A stretch of DNA of 36,223 bases from a bacterium. Lineage in GTDB: Bacteria; Pseudomonadota; Alphaproteobacteria; Acetobacterales; Acetobacteraceae. The stretch spans positions 1 to 36,223 of the forward strand of contig JAMFRO010000060.1 of the NCBI GenBank assembly GCA_026224825.1, read 5' to 3'. The notes under the pieces are model-generated. The model was not told where the DNA came from and did no database searches. It saw nothing but the letters and a program-made list of their open reading frames with translations. Below are positions 15,637 through 24,401 of the stretch, piece by piece. The position numbers were made by a program, and so were the translations under genes. Every line of letters begins with the position of its first letter. Position 1 is the first letter of the stretch.

Positions 15637-16899
15637 ATGGCCGCCATCACTATCACCCGCACCCTGCTGCAGAAGCTGCCGCCGCTGCCCAAGGGCACGG
15701 CCAAAAACCGCATCTTTGACGACAAGCTCGCCGGCTTCATCGCCGAGCAGCGAGCCTCATGCACAACGTTCTACCTTCGTTACGTCGACTCCCGCCACCG
15801 CCGGCACGAGTTCCGGATCGGCAAGTTGGGCGACATCACCCTCGACCAAGCCCGCAAGCGCGCGGAGCAGCTCAAGGCCGAGGTCAGCCTCGGCGGCGAT
15901 CCCGCTGCCGTGCTGGCGAAACTGCGCGCCGTTCCCAGCGTCGAGGAGTTCGCGCGAGATCGTTACATTCCGCATATCCAAGAGAATCTGCGCGGGGCGC
16001 ATAACATCGAAGCCTACCTGCGCATGCGCATCCTGCCGGCGATCGGCAAGAAGGCGCTGGACGAGGTGACGCAGGCGGACGTGGCGGACCTGCGCCGCAA
16101 GCTGATCGCTGCGGGCGACTTGGCAAACGGCACGATCAACCGGCACCTCGCCACCCTCCGCGCCATGTTCAACCAGGCGCTGAAGTGGGAGCTGTACGAG
16201 GGCCGCAACCCGGCCGCCTCGCCCAACATGCTGCGCGAGGTCCATCGGGACAAGTACCTCAGCCCGGCCGAGACCCAGGCGCTGATGCGCGCCCTGGACT
16301 CGGACAAGGACCAGATCGCCGCCGCTGCGCTGGCCCTGCTCACCGTCACCGGCGCCCGGCGGGACGAGATCAAGTTGGCGACGTGGGAGAACGTGGACTT
16401 CGGCCGGGGCATGCTCACCGTGCCGCGCTCGAAGAACGGCCGGCCGCGCTACATCCCGCTTTCGCCCTTCGCGGTGGCGGTGCTGGAGCGGCAGGTGGCC
16501 AGGCGCGACGCGGCCGAGACGGAGAGGCAGGCCGCGCTGGCGAAGGCGAGGGCGCCCGGCAAGCCCGTGGAGGACAAAGGGCCGAACCCGCACGTGTTCC
16601 CCAGCCAGCGCCGGCCCGGCGAACCGATGGAGGGTCTGCGCGGCGCCTGGGCCCGGGCGAAGAAGGCTGCCGGCCTGGCAGCCGACCTGCGCATCCACGA
16701 CCTGCGCCACTCGTTCGCGTCCGCGCTGGCCAATGCCGGCACGCCGCTCAACGAGATCGGCACGGTGCTGGGCCACAGCCAGCTCTCCACCACTACCCGT
16801 TACGCCCACCACTCGCCGCAGCGGCTAATTGCCACCGCCACCACCGCGTCCACGGCCTGGAACCTCATGACTGAGTCCGAGGGGCAGAATGCGGCATAG
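15637..16899 (+). CDS. int: Tyrosine recombinase/integrase
   Basis: The 420-residue product is a phage-type integrase that would recombine the 49-bp attachment sites. Domains in order: an arm-DNA-binding N-terminus (about 1-90, with FYLRYVDSRHRRHEFRIGKLG), a core-binding SAM-like domain (about 100-190), and the catalytic domain. Catalytic residues are visible: Arg241 in TGARRDEI, Lys266 in SKNGRP, His354 and Arg357 in HDLRHSF, His380 in LGHSQ, and nucleophile Tyr389 in TTTRYAH. All are present, so the enzyme is probably active. ATG 15637 is preceded by AAAAGGA. The gene lies 4 kb from attR with cargo between, whereas integrases usually lie next to the tRNA, so the right-hand cargo may be a later insertion. 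Confidence 0.95.
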   Translation: MAAITITRTLLQKLPPLPKGTAKNRIFDDKLAGFIAEQRASCTTFYLRYVDSRHRRHEFRIGKLGDITLDQARKRAEQLKAEVSLGGDPAAVLAKLRAVPSVEEFARDRYIPHIQENLRGAHNIEAYLRMRILPAIGKKALDEVTQADVADLRRKLIAAGDLANGTINRHLATLRAMFNQALKWELYEGRNPAASPNMLREVHRDKYLSPAETQALMRALDSDKDQIAAAALALLTVTGARRDEIKLATWENVDFGRGMLTVPRSKNGRPRYIPLSPFAVAVLERQVARRDAAETERQAALAKARAPGKPVEDKGPNPHVFPSQRRPGEPMEGLRGAWARAKKAAGLAADLRIHDLRHSFASALANAGTPLNEIGTVLGHSQLSTTTRYAHHSPQRLIATATTASTAWNLMTESEGQNAA

Positions 16900-16942
16900 C
16901 GCCAGGCACAGAAGGCAATCTCACCAGCACAAGGAGACCACC

Positions 16943-17140
16943 ATGACCACGAACAAAGACGACCCTCACCCCGGCGTCCGGCTCTGGGCAAGCCTGCCGC
17001 GCCTGGCCAAGTGCGCGGTTGCGGTACCGCTCACCATGGCGCTGCTCGGCATGGAGGTCTCGCTCAGCCTCAACCCCGGCCTCGACGTGATACTCACTGC
17101 CGCCGCGGCCTGGGCGCTGTGGGGCTGGATCGGGAGCTGA
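16943..17140 (+). CDS. Small membrane protein
   Basis: The 65-residue product has two hydrophobic segments, CAVAVPLTMALLGMEVSLSL and VILTAAAAWALWGWIG, with a polar N-terminus. The ATG at 16943 follows AAGGAGACC at a good distance. The family is not recognised. It lies 43 bp after the integrase stop and ends before a strong terminator at 17182-17210, so it may be co-transcribed with the integrase. Confidence 0.65.
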   Translation: MTTNKDDPHPGVRLWASLPRLAKCAVAVPLTMALLGMEVSLSLNPGLDVILTAAAAWALWGWIGS

Positions 17141-17181
17141 CCAGCCGACAGCCCATACCTGCACTAGAATGACGACAAATA

Positions 17182-17210
17182 CGGGGAAGGCGCAGCCCGC
17201 GCCTTCCCCG
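17182..17210 (+). terminator. Rho-independent terminator
   Basis: CGGGGAAGGCGC and GCGCCTTCCCCG form a perfect 12-bp stem around a 5-nt loop, followed by cttctttgattttt. It separates the integrase transcript from the right-hand cargo. Confidence 0.85.
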
Positions 17211-17257
17211 CTTCTTTGATTTTTCCAGCAACAACACCAAACCAAGGAGACATGCCT

Positions 17258-17635
17258 ATGGCCACCAAAAACGAGAAGATTCACGCCCTCATCCACACCG
17301 CCGCACTGGCTACCGCCGCCATTGGTGCCGGCCTCGCGCAGGCCCCAGGCTCAGACACCGCCATCATCACGCCGATTCAAGTGGCGATGATCGTCGCCCT
17401 CGGCGCCGAACACGGCACACCGGTGAGCAAAGTCGCGGCGGCGGAGCTTATCCTGCCATTCTGCGCAGCCGCCATGGGGCGCGGTGCCACCCAATTCCTC
17501 CTCAGTTGGGTGCCTGGGCTCGGCAACTTCTTCAACGGGGCCACGGCTGCCGCACTCACCGAAACCATTGGCTGGACCGCAGTCGAGTACTTCAAGGAAG
17601 TTCAACGTCCGTCGGCTTCATTACCCAGGAACTGA
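17258..17635 (+). CDS. Small membrane protein, DUF697-like
   Basis: The 125-residue product is Ala-rich with several hydrophobic helices (IHTAALATAAIGAGLAQAPG, ITPIQVAMIVALGAEHG, LILPFCAAAMGRGATQFLL, FFNGATAAALTETIGW). The pattern PGSDTAIITPIQVAMI followed by a helical bundle and PGLGNFFNG resembles the DUF697 domain found at the C-terminus of some GTPases, here without a GTPase domain. ATG 17258 has AAGGAG 8 bases upstream; the ATG two codons earlier is too close to it. It is the first gene of the right-hand cargo. Function unknown. Confidence 0.65.
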   Translation: MATKNEKIHALIHTAALATAAIGAGLAQAPGSDTAIITPIQVAMIVALGAEHGTPVSKVAAAELILPFCAAAMGRGATQFLLSWVPGLGNFFNGATAAALTETIGWTAVEYFKEVQRPSASLPRN

Positions 17636-17772
17636 TCGAAACAATCTGGCCCTCTTCGATTTGGCTAGTCACGTTTGTGTGTCCCGGTACCCCACGAACT
17701 TGTGGTGTAGCCTCTGGTTGTGTTTCTGTGCCGCAACCGAAAGCGTCCATGCAAAGCGAGAGGCAGAGCACC

Positions 17773-18924
17773 ATGCCCTTCTACCTACGTAAGTCGATTT
17801 CCGCAGGACCATTCCGATTCAACCTGTCAAACTCTGGGGTTGGGCTATCGGTTGGCGTCAAAGGCTTGCGCATCGGCACAGGCCCTCGTGGGCATTATAT
17901 CCAGGCCGGGCGAGGTGGGTTGTACTACCGGGCGTCCATCGGCGGAAAACCAGTAGAGCGTCAGAAAATCGCGCCAGCGCCGCGACCCACCCCCAGCCAT
18001 CCGTCACAAACGACGCAACAGGGGCGCGTTGTCATGGTCGAGGTCGCCTCGGGGGACGTTCTCTGCATGCACGACAGTTCGGTTGCTGAGCTTGTCGCTG
18101 ACCTCAATGCAAAACAGGCGCGCCTTCCTCTTGGTCCTCTGCTTGGACTAAGCACCCTTGCCCTCGGCCTGTTGGCAATGTTCGCTGGCACTGCCCAGGG
18201 TTCGGTCTTACCCGCAGTTGGAGCTTCCGCAGTTCTGGCAGCTCTTCCGGCGTGGGGCATAGGCATCTGGCTGGACCAATCTCTGCGGCGCAGCGTGCTG
18301 TTCTACAACTTGGACGACGAGGCGAAAGCCAAGTTCGAGCGCGTCACCAAGGAGTTCGACGTGCTAACCAGCTGCAAGGGAAAGTGGCACATCGAGTCCG
18401 GTGGGAAAGTCACAGACCTGACGACGTGGAAACGAAATGCTGGTGCCGGCCACCTTGTTAACCGCAAGGACGCCCAGCTCGCCTACAGCCTGCCAAAAGT
18501 GCTCAAGAGCAACGTAACGCCACCCGCGCTAGGATTGGGCAAGTGTACCTTCTATTTTTTTCCCGAAGTAATCATTGTGCAGTCCGGCGGAAAATTTGGA
18601 GCCGTCGGCTACGGCGACTTGGAAGTCAGATGGCAGCAGTCTAGATTCATCGAAACCGGACGCCCACCCAGTGATGCACAAGTGGTTGACCACACGTGGG
18701 AGCACCCGAACAAGAGCGGTGGCCCTGACCGCAGGTTCAAAAGTAATCGGCGTCTACCGATCTGCCTTTACGACACGATGCACTTGTCCAGCCGGTCTGG
18801 CGTGAACGAGCTGGCAGAGTTCTCCCGCGTCGGGGTCGTCGAGCGCTTCGTTGCCGCCTTCCGCGATCTGCCAAAGCGGCCAGCCTCGGAAAGTTTGCTG
18901 GCAATTGCGCACAGTGTTCCCTAA
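17773..18924 (+). CDS. DUF4236 domain membrane protein
   Basis: The 383-residue product begins with a DUF4236 module: MPFYLRKSISAGPFRFNLSN, then GVGLSVGVKGLRIGTGPRG and a GLYYRASIGG end. This short beta-rich domain has no known activity. Two hydrophobic helices follow (about residues 125-165: LGLSTLALGLLAMFAGTAQG and VGASAVLAALPAWGIGIWL), then a soluble C-terminal region of about 210 residues with EFDVLTSCKGKWHIESGGK. ATG 17773 was chosen because DUF4236 starts exactly there and GAGAGG lies upstream. The SIR2 gene follows 50 bp later on the same strand, so the pair may form a membrane sensor/effector set. That partnership is inferred from position only. Confidence 0.75.
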   Translation: MPFYLRKSISAGPFRFNLSNSGVGLSVGVKGLRIGTGPRGHYIQAGRGGLYYRASIGGKPVERQKIAPAPRPTPSHPSQTTQQGRVVMVEVASGDVLCMHDSSVAELVADLNAKQARLPLGPLLGLSTLALGLLAMFAGTAQGSVLPAVGASAVLAALPAWGIGIWLDQSLRRSVLFYNLDDEAKAKFERVTKEFDVLTSCKGKWHIESGGKVTDLTTWKRNAGAGHLVNRKDAQLAYSLPKVLKSNVTPPALGLGKCTFYFFPEVIIVQSGGKFGAVGYGDLEVRWQQSRFIETGRPPSDAQVVDHTWEHPNKSGGPDRRFKSNRRLPICLYDTMHLSSRSGVNELAEFSRVGVVERFVAAFRDLPKRPASESLLAIAHSVP

Positions 18925-18974
18925 ACTGTAGCGTCTTTATCCCCATCCTGCAGCCCCCCTGATAGGAACAAGCG

Positions 18975-20720
18975 TTGACGATAGACCCGCTGCTGACGCT
19001 CGCACACACGATGGTCTCCGCCCCCGGCACTCAGGCCGTCTTGCTGGGCTCCGGCGTGTCTCGTTCGGCGCAGATTTTGACGGGCTGGGAGGTTACCCTG
19101 GACTTGGTCCGCCGTCTCGCGGTCATGCAGGGAGCAGGAGAGCCGCCTGACCTCGAAGCTTGGTACACGGACACATACGGCAAGGCGCCTGACTACTCTG
19201 ACCTGCTACTGGGGCTGGCCAAGACGGGAGCCGAGCGCCGCTCACTGCTCCAGAGCTACTTCGAACCCACGGAAGCCGAACGTGAGGCCGGTGCCAAGTT
19301 GCCCACCGCGGCCCACCGCGCGATAGGCCGCCTGGTCGCCCAAGGGTTCGTCAAAGTCGTCCTGACCACGAACTTTGACCGCCTCATGGAAACGGCTCTC
19401 CGTGACGAGGGGATAGAGCCCATCGTGGTCTCGACTGCCGACGGCACGAAGGGCGCGGCGCCGCTCGTCCACCAGCGCTGCCTAGTGGTAAAGCTGCACG
19501 GCGACTACCTCGACGACCGGGTCAAGAACACCGAGGCAGAGCTGACAGCCTACGACCCGCACATGAATCAGTACCTCGACCGCATCCTCGACGAGTTCGG
19601 CTTGATCATCTGCGGGTGGTCGGGCGAGTGGGACACCGCCCTGCGCGCCGCACTGGAGCGCTGCAAGTCCCGCCGGTACACGACGACTTGGGTTACAATG
19701 GGAGCCCCCCGTCCCAAGACAGTGCCTCTGATCGCTCTGCGTGACGCTCAGGTGGTCTCCACTTCGGGGGCAGATTCGTTTTTTTCTGGGCTGGAGGAAA
19801 AAATCACCAGCTTAGTTGACCTTAAGTCCGCTCCGCCATCGTCAGCTGCGACCGCAGTTGCAGCCTTGAAGAGGTACGTCGCTGAAGATCGGCACCGGGT
19901 TCGGTTTGAGGATCTTTTGCTGACGGAAACGAACCAGCTGACAGCCAAGCTCCAGGCACATTTTTCCGCGGAACATGAACCTTCACCAACCGCAGACCTA
20001 ATGCTGCAAAAGCTTCGAAGGATGGAGGCTGCTACTGAGACGATGCGCGCTGTGTACTTTCACGCGTGCCGACTGGCGGCTGCCTCGCAAGAGCAAGTGC
20101 TGCTCCGCGTGCTGGCGTTGCTGACCCATGAGCCACCGCCTACATCTACCTCGCGCTACGTTGACTGGACCGACTTGGCTTCGTACCCTGCAACGACCGT
20201 GTTTTACTCAGGAGCAATGGGAGCACTGGCCTCCGGCAACTGGGGCTTGCTCCGTAAACTGTTACTTTTTTTCTACAACGTCCACGGGGAGGACCGGCTA
20301 GCCTGTGACAGACTCGCTGTGTGGCGCCTGCCTAGCAGGGTGGCCGATACGCTCTTTCTTCCACAAACGCTCAACGCGTCAGCCAACCGTAATCTTGCGG
20401 CTCTAATCACTCCGTTGGCCAAAGAACTGCACCCTGAACCCGACCTACTTTTCGACGAGCTCGAGGTTTGGGTGGCCTTGGCTTACGCTGACTTTGTCCC
20501 GGACCTGCCAACCTTCTCGTTTAGAATACCCTCTGGGCGCTTTCGCTGGCAGCACCACCTTGGCGCAAGAGGCCAGCCCTACAAGCTGTTTGCCGACGCA
20601 GAGGCCCAAGGTGCCGATTGGCCGCCTTTCGCTGTGGGCTGGTTTAACGGACGCCCGGAGCGGTGGCAGCAGGTCAAAGAGAGTCTTCTCACCTTCTTGA
20701 GCAGTCGCTTTCCAGGTTAA
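18975..20720 (+). CDS. SIR2-family protein, probable NAD+-consuming defence effector
   Basis: Residues about 20-225 form a SIR2-like domain: LLGSGVSRSA (NAD+-binding loop, 23-32), TTNFDRLME (131-139), KLHGDYLD with candidate catalytic His175, and ICGWSGEWD (212-220). No Cys4 zinc module of protein deacetylases is present, so it resembles the SIR2 domains of phage-defence NADases (Thoeris ThsA, DSR-type) rather than CobB. The C-terminal 350 residues are mostly helical and not recognised; they may sense infection. The start is TTG at 18975 with AGGA upstream; ATG 19011 would leave only 10 residues before the GSG loop, so TTG is preferred. It is the last gene before attR. NADase activity is inferred from family. 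Confidence 0.85.
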   Translation: MTIDPLLTLAHTMVSAPGTQAVLLGSGVSRSAQILTGWEVTLDLVRRLAVMQGAGEPPDLEAWYTDTYGKAPDYSDLLLGLAKTGAERRSLLQSYFEPTEAEREAGAKLPTAAHRAIGRLVAQGFVKVVLTTNFDRLMETALRDEGIEPIVVSTADGTKGAAPLVHQRCLVVKLHGDYLDDRVKNTEAELTAYDPHMNQYLDRILDEFGLIICGWSGEWDTALRAALERCKSRRYTTTWVTMGAPRPKTVPLIALRDAQVVSTSGADSFFSGLEEKITSLVDLKSAPPSSAATAVAALKRYVAEDRHRVRFEDLLLTETNQLTAKLQAHFSAEHEPSPTADLMLQKLRRMEAATETMRAVYFHACRLAAASQEQVLLRVLALLTHEPPPTSTSRYVDWTDLASYPATTVFYSGAMGALASGNWGLLRKLLLFFYNVHGEDRLACDRLAVWRLPSRVADTLFLPQTLNASANRNLAALITPLAKELHPEPDLLFDELEVWVALAYADFVPDLPTFSFRIPSGRFRWQHHLGARGQPYKLFADAEAQGADWPPFAVGWFNGRPERWQQVKESLLTFLSSRFPG

Positions 20721-20751
20721 GATTGCCGCCTTACCCCACCTTGTTCCACCC

Positions 20752-20814
20752 TTACGTCGTCAACGGGCCTACATTGGTACCCCGGAGGGAGAATCTGGGG
20801 GAACAGTGGAGGAC
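20752..20814. repeat. Right end repeat, candidate integrase arm-type site
   Basis: This copy is in direct orientation to 548-614 and shares ttacg at one end and GTGGAGGAC after a G-run at the other. It ends 63 bp inside the attR core. With the left copy it would flank attP in the circular form. No gene is seen in 20721-20880. Confidence 0.4.
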
Positions 20815-20876
20815 GGGGAGAACGACCCGCGCGGCGGCCCTTGGGCGCCGTTAGAAAAGCCTTACTTTTCAAAGGG

Positions 20877-20925
20877 AAATTGGCGCGCCCAAAGAGATTC
20901 GAACTCCTGACCCTCAGATTCGTAG
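20877..20925. repeat. attR: 49-bp direct repeat inside tRNA-Arg
   Basis: It is identical to 406-454. It spans from four bases beyond the tRNA CCA end to the anticodon loop, so insertion rebuilt a complete tRNA. The exchange probably occurs in the anticodon-loop region, where the identity ends. Confidence 0.92.
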
Positions 20926-20957
20926 TCTGATGCTCTATCCAGCTGAGCTATGGGCGC
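20881..20957 (-). tRNA. tRNA-Arg (anticodon ACG)
   Basis: The minus strand folds into a complete 77-nt tRNA: acceptor GCGCCCA with TGGGCGC, D arm with AGCTCAGCTGGATAGAGC, anticodon loop CTACGAA with anticodon ACG, T loop TTCGAAT, discriminator G and an encoded CCA. A34 would be deaminated to inosine to read CGU/CGC/CGA. Its 3' part is the island attachment site, and the whole gene remains intact. Confidence 0.97.
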
Positions 20958-21009
20958 GTCTTGGGCGGGGTGTAACCGAAGCGCCTTGTTCAGGCAACCC
21001 CGCTCCTGG

Positions 21010-22119
21010 TCATTTAATGGCGGCGAGCTCTGCGATGAGCGCATCCCCCATTTCCGCGGTGGTGATCACCGCCCGCCCCGGGGCGGCGATGTCCGGTGTG
21101 CGTCCGGCCTTGGCCAGCACGCGCTCCACGGCAGCCTCGATGGCCACGGCGTCTTCTTCCATATCGAACGAATAGCGCAGCAGCAGGGCCAGGCTGAGGA
21201 TCTGCGCCATCGGATTGGCTTTGCCCTGGCCGGCAATGTCCGGCGCGGAGCCATGGATGGGCTCGTAGAAGCCCGGCAGGCGGCCAGTGGCATCCTTGGC
21301 ACCCAAAGTGGCGGAGGGCAGCAGGCCGAGGGAGCCGGTGAGCATGGCGGCGAGGTCGGAGAGGATATCCCCGAACAGATTGCCGGTGACGATCACATCG
21401 AACTGCCTCGGGTTCTTGGCGAGCTGCATGGCGCAGTTATCGGCATACATATGGCTCAACGCCACATCGGGGTATTCGGCCGCCTGCAGGGCGGTCATCA
21501 CCTGGCGCCAGAGCAGGCCGCTCTCCATCACATTGGCCTTCTCCACGCTGCACACGCGGTTTTGCCGCTTGCGGGCCAGCTCAAAGGCCACACGGCCCAC
21601 ACGCTGGATCTCATGCGTGGTATAAACCTCGGTGTTGACGCCCCGCTTGCTACCGTCCGGCAGCGTCTCGATGCCGCGCGGCTCACCGAAATAAATCCCG
21701 CCGATGCATTCGCGCACGATCATAATGTCCAGCCCGCGTACCAGCTCCGGCTTCAGCGAGGACGACTCCACCAGCGCATCGAACACCTTGGCGGGGCGCA
21801 AATTCGCAAACACCTGCAGCTCGGCGCGCAGGCGCAGCAACCCGGCCTCGGGGCGGATTTCAAACGGCACGGAATCCCATTTCGGGCCACCGACGGAGCC
21901 GAACAACACCGCATCCACCTCCTTGGCCTTGGCCACGGTGGCATCGGTCACCGGCACGCCATAAGCGTCGATGGCAGCACCACCGGCATGGTCCTCGAAA
22001 ATCTGGAAAGACGCACGGCCGGAGCTTTGCACCCAATTCAGCACGCGGCGGGCCTGCGCCATCACCTCGGGGCCAATGCCGTCGCCGGGCAGGAGCAACA
22101 AAGTCTTATTGGCGGTCAT
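21010..22119 (-). CDS. leuB: 3-isopropylmalate dehydrogenase
   Basis: LeuB oxidises and decarboxylates (2R,3S)-3-isopropylmalate with NAD+ to 4-methyl-2-oxopentanoate, the third step of leucine biosynthesis in the cytosol. The 369-residue product has the family landmarks: [12 protein letters not shown] at the start, [14 protein letters not shown] for substrate binding, the Lys/Asp-containing [19 protein letters not shown], and [18 protein letters not shown] for NAD+ binding. Full length is typical. Its ATG overlaps the leuD stop (ATGA), so leuC-leuD-leuB is one translationally coupled operon. The gene ends 52 bp from tRNA-Arg. Confidence 0.98.
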   Translation of the reverse strand: MTANKTLLLLPGDGIGPEVMAQARRVLNWVQSSGRASFQIFEDHAGGAAIDAYGVPVTDATVAKAKEVDAVLFGSVGGPKWDSVPFEIRPEAGLLRLRAELQVFANLRPAKVFDALVESSSLKPELVRGLDIMIVRECIGGIYFGEPRGIETLPDGSKRGVNTEVYTTHEIQRVGRVAFELARKRQNRVCSVEKANVMESGLLWRQVMTALQAAEYPDVALSHMYADNCAMQLAKNPRQFDVIVTGNLFGDILSDLAAMLTGSLGLLPSATLGAKDATGRLPGFYEPIHGSAPDIAGQGKANPMAQILSLALLLRYSFDMEEDAVAIEAAVERVLAKAGRTPDIAAPGRAVITTAEMGDALIAELAAIK

Positions 22120-22754
22120 TTTTTACGCTCCGTGAATCTTGGGCTGCCAGAAATCTTAGGCTGCCAGGCAGGAATTTTCGCTTCATACGCATCAATCGCG
22201 GCGGTGTGTTCCAGCGTCAACCCAATGTCGTCCAACCCGTTGAGCAGGCAATGCTTGCGGAACGCATCCACCTCAAACGGGATTCTGGTCCCATTCGGCC
22301 GCACCACCACCTGTGCTTCCAAATCAACAGTCAGCCGCGCGTTGGTGCCAAGGGCGGCATCGTCCATCAGCGCCGCCACGATCTCTTCCGGCAGTACGAT
22401 CGGCAGAATACCGTTCTTGAAACAATTATTGAAGAAGATATCCGCAAAACTCGGCGCGATCACGCAGCGAATACCGAAATCCAGCAGCGCCCAAGGCGCA
22501 TGCTCACGCGAGGAACCACAGCCGAAATTATCCCCCGCCACCAGAATTTCCGCATGGCGGTATTTCGGCTGGTTCAGCACGAAATCAGCTTTCTCGGACC
22601 CATCCGCCGCATAGCGCATGTCCGCAAACAGGCTCTTGCCCAGCCCGGTGCGTTTGATGGTCTTTAAAAACCGCGCCGGAATGATTTTATCCGTATCGAC
22701 ATTAGCCACGTTCAAAGGTGCCGCCGTGGCCGTGAGCAGCGCAAACTTGTCCAT
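22116..22754 (-). CDS. leuD: 3-isopropylmalate dehydratase small subunit
   Basis: LeuD is the swivelling small subunit of isopropylmalate isomerase and works with LeuC on 2-isopropylmalate to 3-isopropylmalate. The 212 residues show the family start ([28 protein letters not shown]) and the motif [15 protein letters not shown]. The ATG at 22754 overlaps the leuC stop (TGATG); a GTG one codon upstream is the alternative. It is coupled to both neighbours. Confidence 0.98.
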   Translation of the reverse strand: MDKFALLTATAAPLNVANVDTDKIIPARFLKTIKRTGLGKSLFADMRYAADGSEKADFVLNQPKYRHAEILVAGDNFGCGSSREHAPWALLDFGIRCVIAPSFADIFFNNCFKNGILPIVLPEEIVAALMDDAALGTNARLTVDLEAQVVVRPNGTRIPFEVDAFRKHCLLNGLDDIGLTLEHTAAIDAYEAKIPAWQPKISGSPRFTERKK

Positions 22755-24157
22755 CACACCAGCTCCCGCACATCAGTCAGCACACCCGTAACCGCCGCCG
22801 CCGCCGCCATGGCGGGCGAGAGCAGATGCGTGCGCCCGCCAGGCCCCTGCCGGCCCTCGAAATTACGGTTGGAGGTAGACGCACAACGCTGGCCGGGCGT
22901 GAGCTTGTCCGGGTTCATGCCCAGGCACATCGAGCACCCCGCCTCACGCCATTCAAACCCGGCGTCGATCAGGATTTGCGCCACACCCTCATCCTCGGCC
23001 TGCTTCTTCACCAGCCCGGAACCCGGCACCACAAGTGCCCGCACACCCGGCGCCACATGCCGCCCCTTGGCCACGGCAGCAGCCGCGCGCAAATCCTCAA
23101 TCCGCGAATTGGTGCAGGAGCCGATAAACACGACATCCACCGGCGTGCCCGCAATCTTCTGGCCAGGCGTCAGCGCCATATAGTCCAGCATCCGCTGCAT
23201 CTGCCCGCGCTTGGTCTCATCGGCCTCATCGGCCGGGTTCGGCACAATGCCGGTCACCGGAATCACCGCTTCCGGGTTCGTCCCCCAGGTCACCTGCGGC
23301 GCAATCCCGGCCGCATCCAGCACCACAATCTTATCATATTGCGCGCCCTCATCCGAGGGCAGCGTCCGCCAATACGCCACGGCGGCATCAAAATCCGCAC
23401 CCTGCGGCGCATAAGGCCGGCCTTTTATATACGCGAACGTCGTCTCATCCGGCGCAATCAACCCAGCCCGCGCCCCCGCCTCGATGCTCATGTTGCACAC
23501 CGACAAACGCCCGGCCATATCCAAATCGCGGATCGCCTCACCAGCAAACTCAATCACATGCCCATTGCCGCCGGCCGTCCCAATCTTGCCGATAATCGCC
23601 AGCACAATATCCTTGCCCGTACACCCGGCCGGCAGCACACCATCCACTTGCACCAGCATATTCTTCGCCGGCTTCTGCAGCAAAGTCTGCGTCGCCAAAA
23701 CATGTTCAACCTCGGACGTGCCAATCCCAAACGCCAGCGCACCCATCGCCCCATGCGTCGAAGTATGGGAATCCCCACAAACAATCGTCATGCCCGGCAG
23801 AGAAATCCCCTGCTCCGGCCCAATCACATGCACAATCCCCTGCCGCGCGTCGGAAATGGGAAAATACGGCACCCCAAACGCCGCAACATTCTGCTCCAGC
23901 GTATCAATCTGCAACTTGCTCTCAGGCTCGTTGATGCCCTTCAACCGGTCCGCATCCGTCGGTATATTATGGTCCACCACCGCAATCGTGGCATCCACCC
24001 GCCTCACCTTACGCCCAGCCAGCCGCAGCCCCTCAAAAGCCTGCGGCGACGTCACCTCATGCACAAGGTGCCGGTCAATATAGAGAACACACGTACCGTC
24101 CTCCAACCGGTCCACCACATGGGCATCCCAAATCTTGTCGAACAACGTCCGTGCCAT
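22754..24157 (-). CDS. leuC: 3-isopropylmalate dehydratase large subunit
   Basis: LeuC is the [4Fe-4S]-binding aconitase-family large subunit. The 467 residues include the Cys ligands in [13 protein letters not shown] and in [13 protein letters not shown], plus [23 protein letters not shown] 24157 has a perfect AAGGAGG upstream; translation from a further upstream in-frame codon would run through the repeat element and is rejected. The gene starts about 10 bp from the end of inverted-repeat copy A, which fills the rplS-leuC gap. No ordinary promoter is visible there, so leuCDB may rely on read-through from rplS or on a promoter inside the repeat. Confidence 0.98.
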   Translation of the reverse strand: MARTLFDKIWDAHVVDRLEDGTCVLYIDRHLVHEVTSPQAFEGLRLAGRKVRRVDATIAVVDHNIPTDADRLKGINEPESKLQIDTLEQNVAAFGVPYFPISDARQGIVHVIGPEQGISLPGMTIVCGDSHTSTHGAMGALAFGIGTSEVEHVLATQTLLQKPAKNMLVQVDGVLPAGCTGKDIVLAIIGKIGTAGGNGHVIEFAGEAIRDLDMAGRLSVCNMSIEAGARAGLIAPDETTFAYIKGRPYAPQGADFDAAVAYWRTLPSDEGAQYDKIVVLDAAGIAPQVTWGTNPEAVIPVTGIVPNPADEADETKRGQMQRMLDYMALTPGQKIAGTPVDVVFIGSCTNSRIEDLRAAAAVAKGRHVAPGVRALVVPGSGLVKKQAEDEGVAQILIDAGFEWREAGCSMCLGMNPDKLTPGQRCASTSNRNFEGRQGPGGRTHLLSPAMAAAAAVTGVLTDVRELV

Positions 24158-24166
24158 CGAGGCCTC

Positions 24167-24401
24167 CTTAAAGTAAAAAGGCGAGGGGCTTCGCCCCTGG
24201 ACCCCCACTGGGCCTGAGGCCCAGACCCCATTAGTTAAGGTTCTGGGAGGGAGGGGTAAATCGCCCCCAAGAACATAGCCGCAATGCCCCGGCAGGCAGC
24301 GGGCGATTTACCCCTCCCTCCCAGAACCTAATTAGCGGGGGTCTGGGGCCTCAGGCCCCAGCGGGGTCCAGGGGCGGAGCCCCTGGCCTTTTTTACTTAA
24401 G
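24167..24401. repeat. Modular inverted-repeat element, copy A (rplS-leuC gap)
   Basis: The outer ends read CTTAA(A)GTAAAAA followed by GGC and a self-complementary AGGGGCT...CCCCTGG hairpin on both sides, in inverted orientation. The next modules are TGGGCCTGAGGCCCA-like hairpins. The innermost arms (24238-24266 and 24301-24329) are a perfect 29-bp inverted repeat around a 34-nt loop. The right end overlaps the rplS stop codon (GCT TAA). It can fold into one very long cruciform or RNA hairpin and probably ends rplS transcription. No coding potential is seen. Confidence 0.8.

Larger units (their letters stand above)
406..20925. mobile_element. Integrated genomic island in tRNA-Arg(ACG), about 20.5 kb
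   Basis: The island is bounded by a perfect 49-bp direct repeat (406-454 and 20877-20925). The right copy is the 3' part of an intact tRNA-Arg gene. It contains a tyrosine recombinase (15637-16899), two AlpA/excisionase-like HTH proteins, an XRE regulator and a primase/helicase-like ATPase, so it resembles a P4-like or satellite-like integrative element. No capsid, tail, relaxase or conjugation genes are visible, so transfer would need a helper. The integrase lies in the middle rather than beside the tRNA, and cargo occupies both ends: a methyltransferase/Vsr/kinase unit at the left and a SIR2/DUF4236 unit at the right. The boundaries are seen directly; the mobility class is inferred. Confidence 0.9.

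Noticed and set aside
18975..20720. CobB-type protein deacetylase
   Set aside because: The Cys4 zinc module is absent and a large unknown C-terminus is present; the motifs fit defence-type SIR2 domains better.
20950..22614. Long plus-strand open frame opposite leuB and leuD
   Set aside because: It is a GC-driven antisense frame. leuB and leuD on the minus strand are certain, and the plus-strand translation is His/Gly/Gln-rich without family motifs.
22826..24217. 463-codon plus-strand open frame opposite leuC
   Set aside because: It is an antisense shadow of leuC; composition is Arg/His/Pro-rich and no motif is seen.
24167..24401. CRISPR array or simple REP for copy A
   Set aside because: There are no regularly spaced direct repeats; the structure is a nested inverted repeat.
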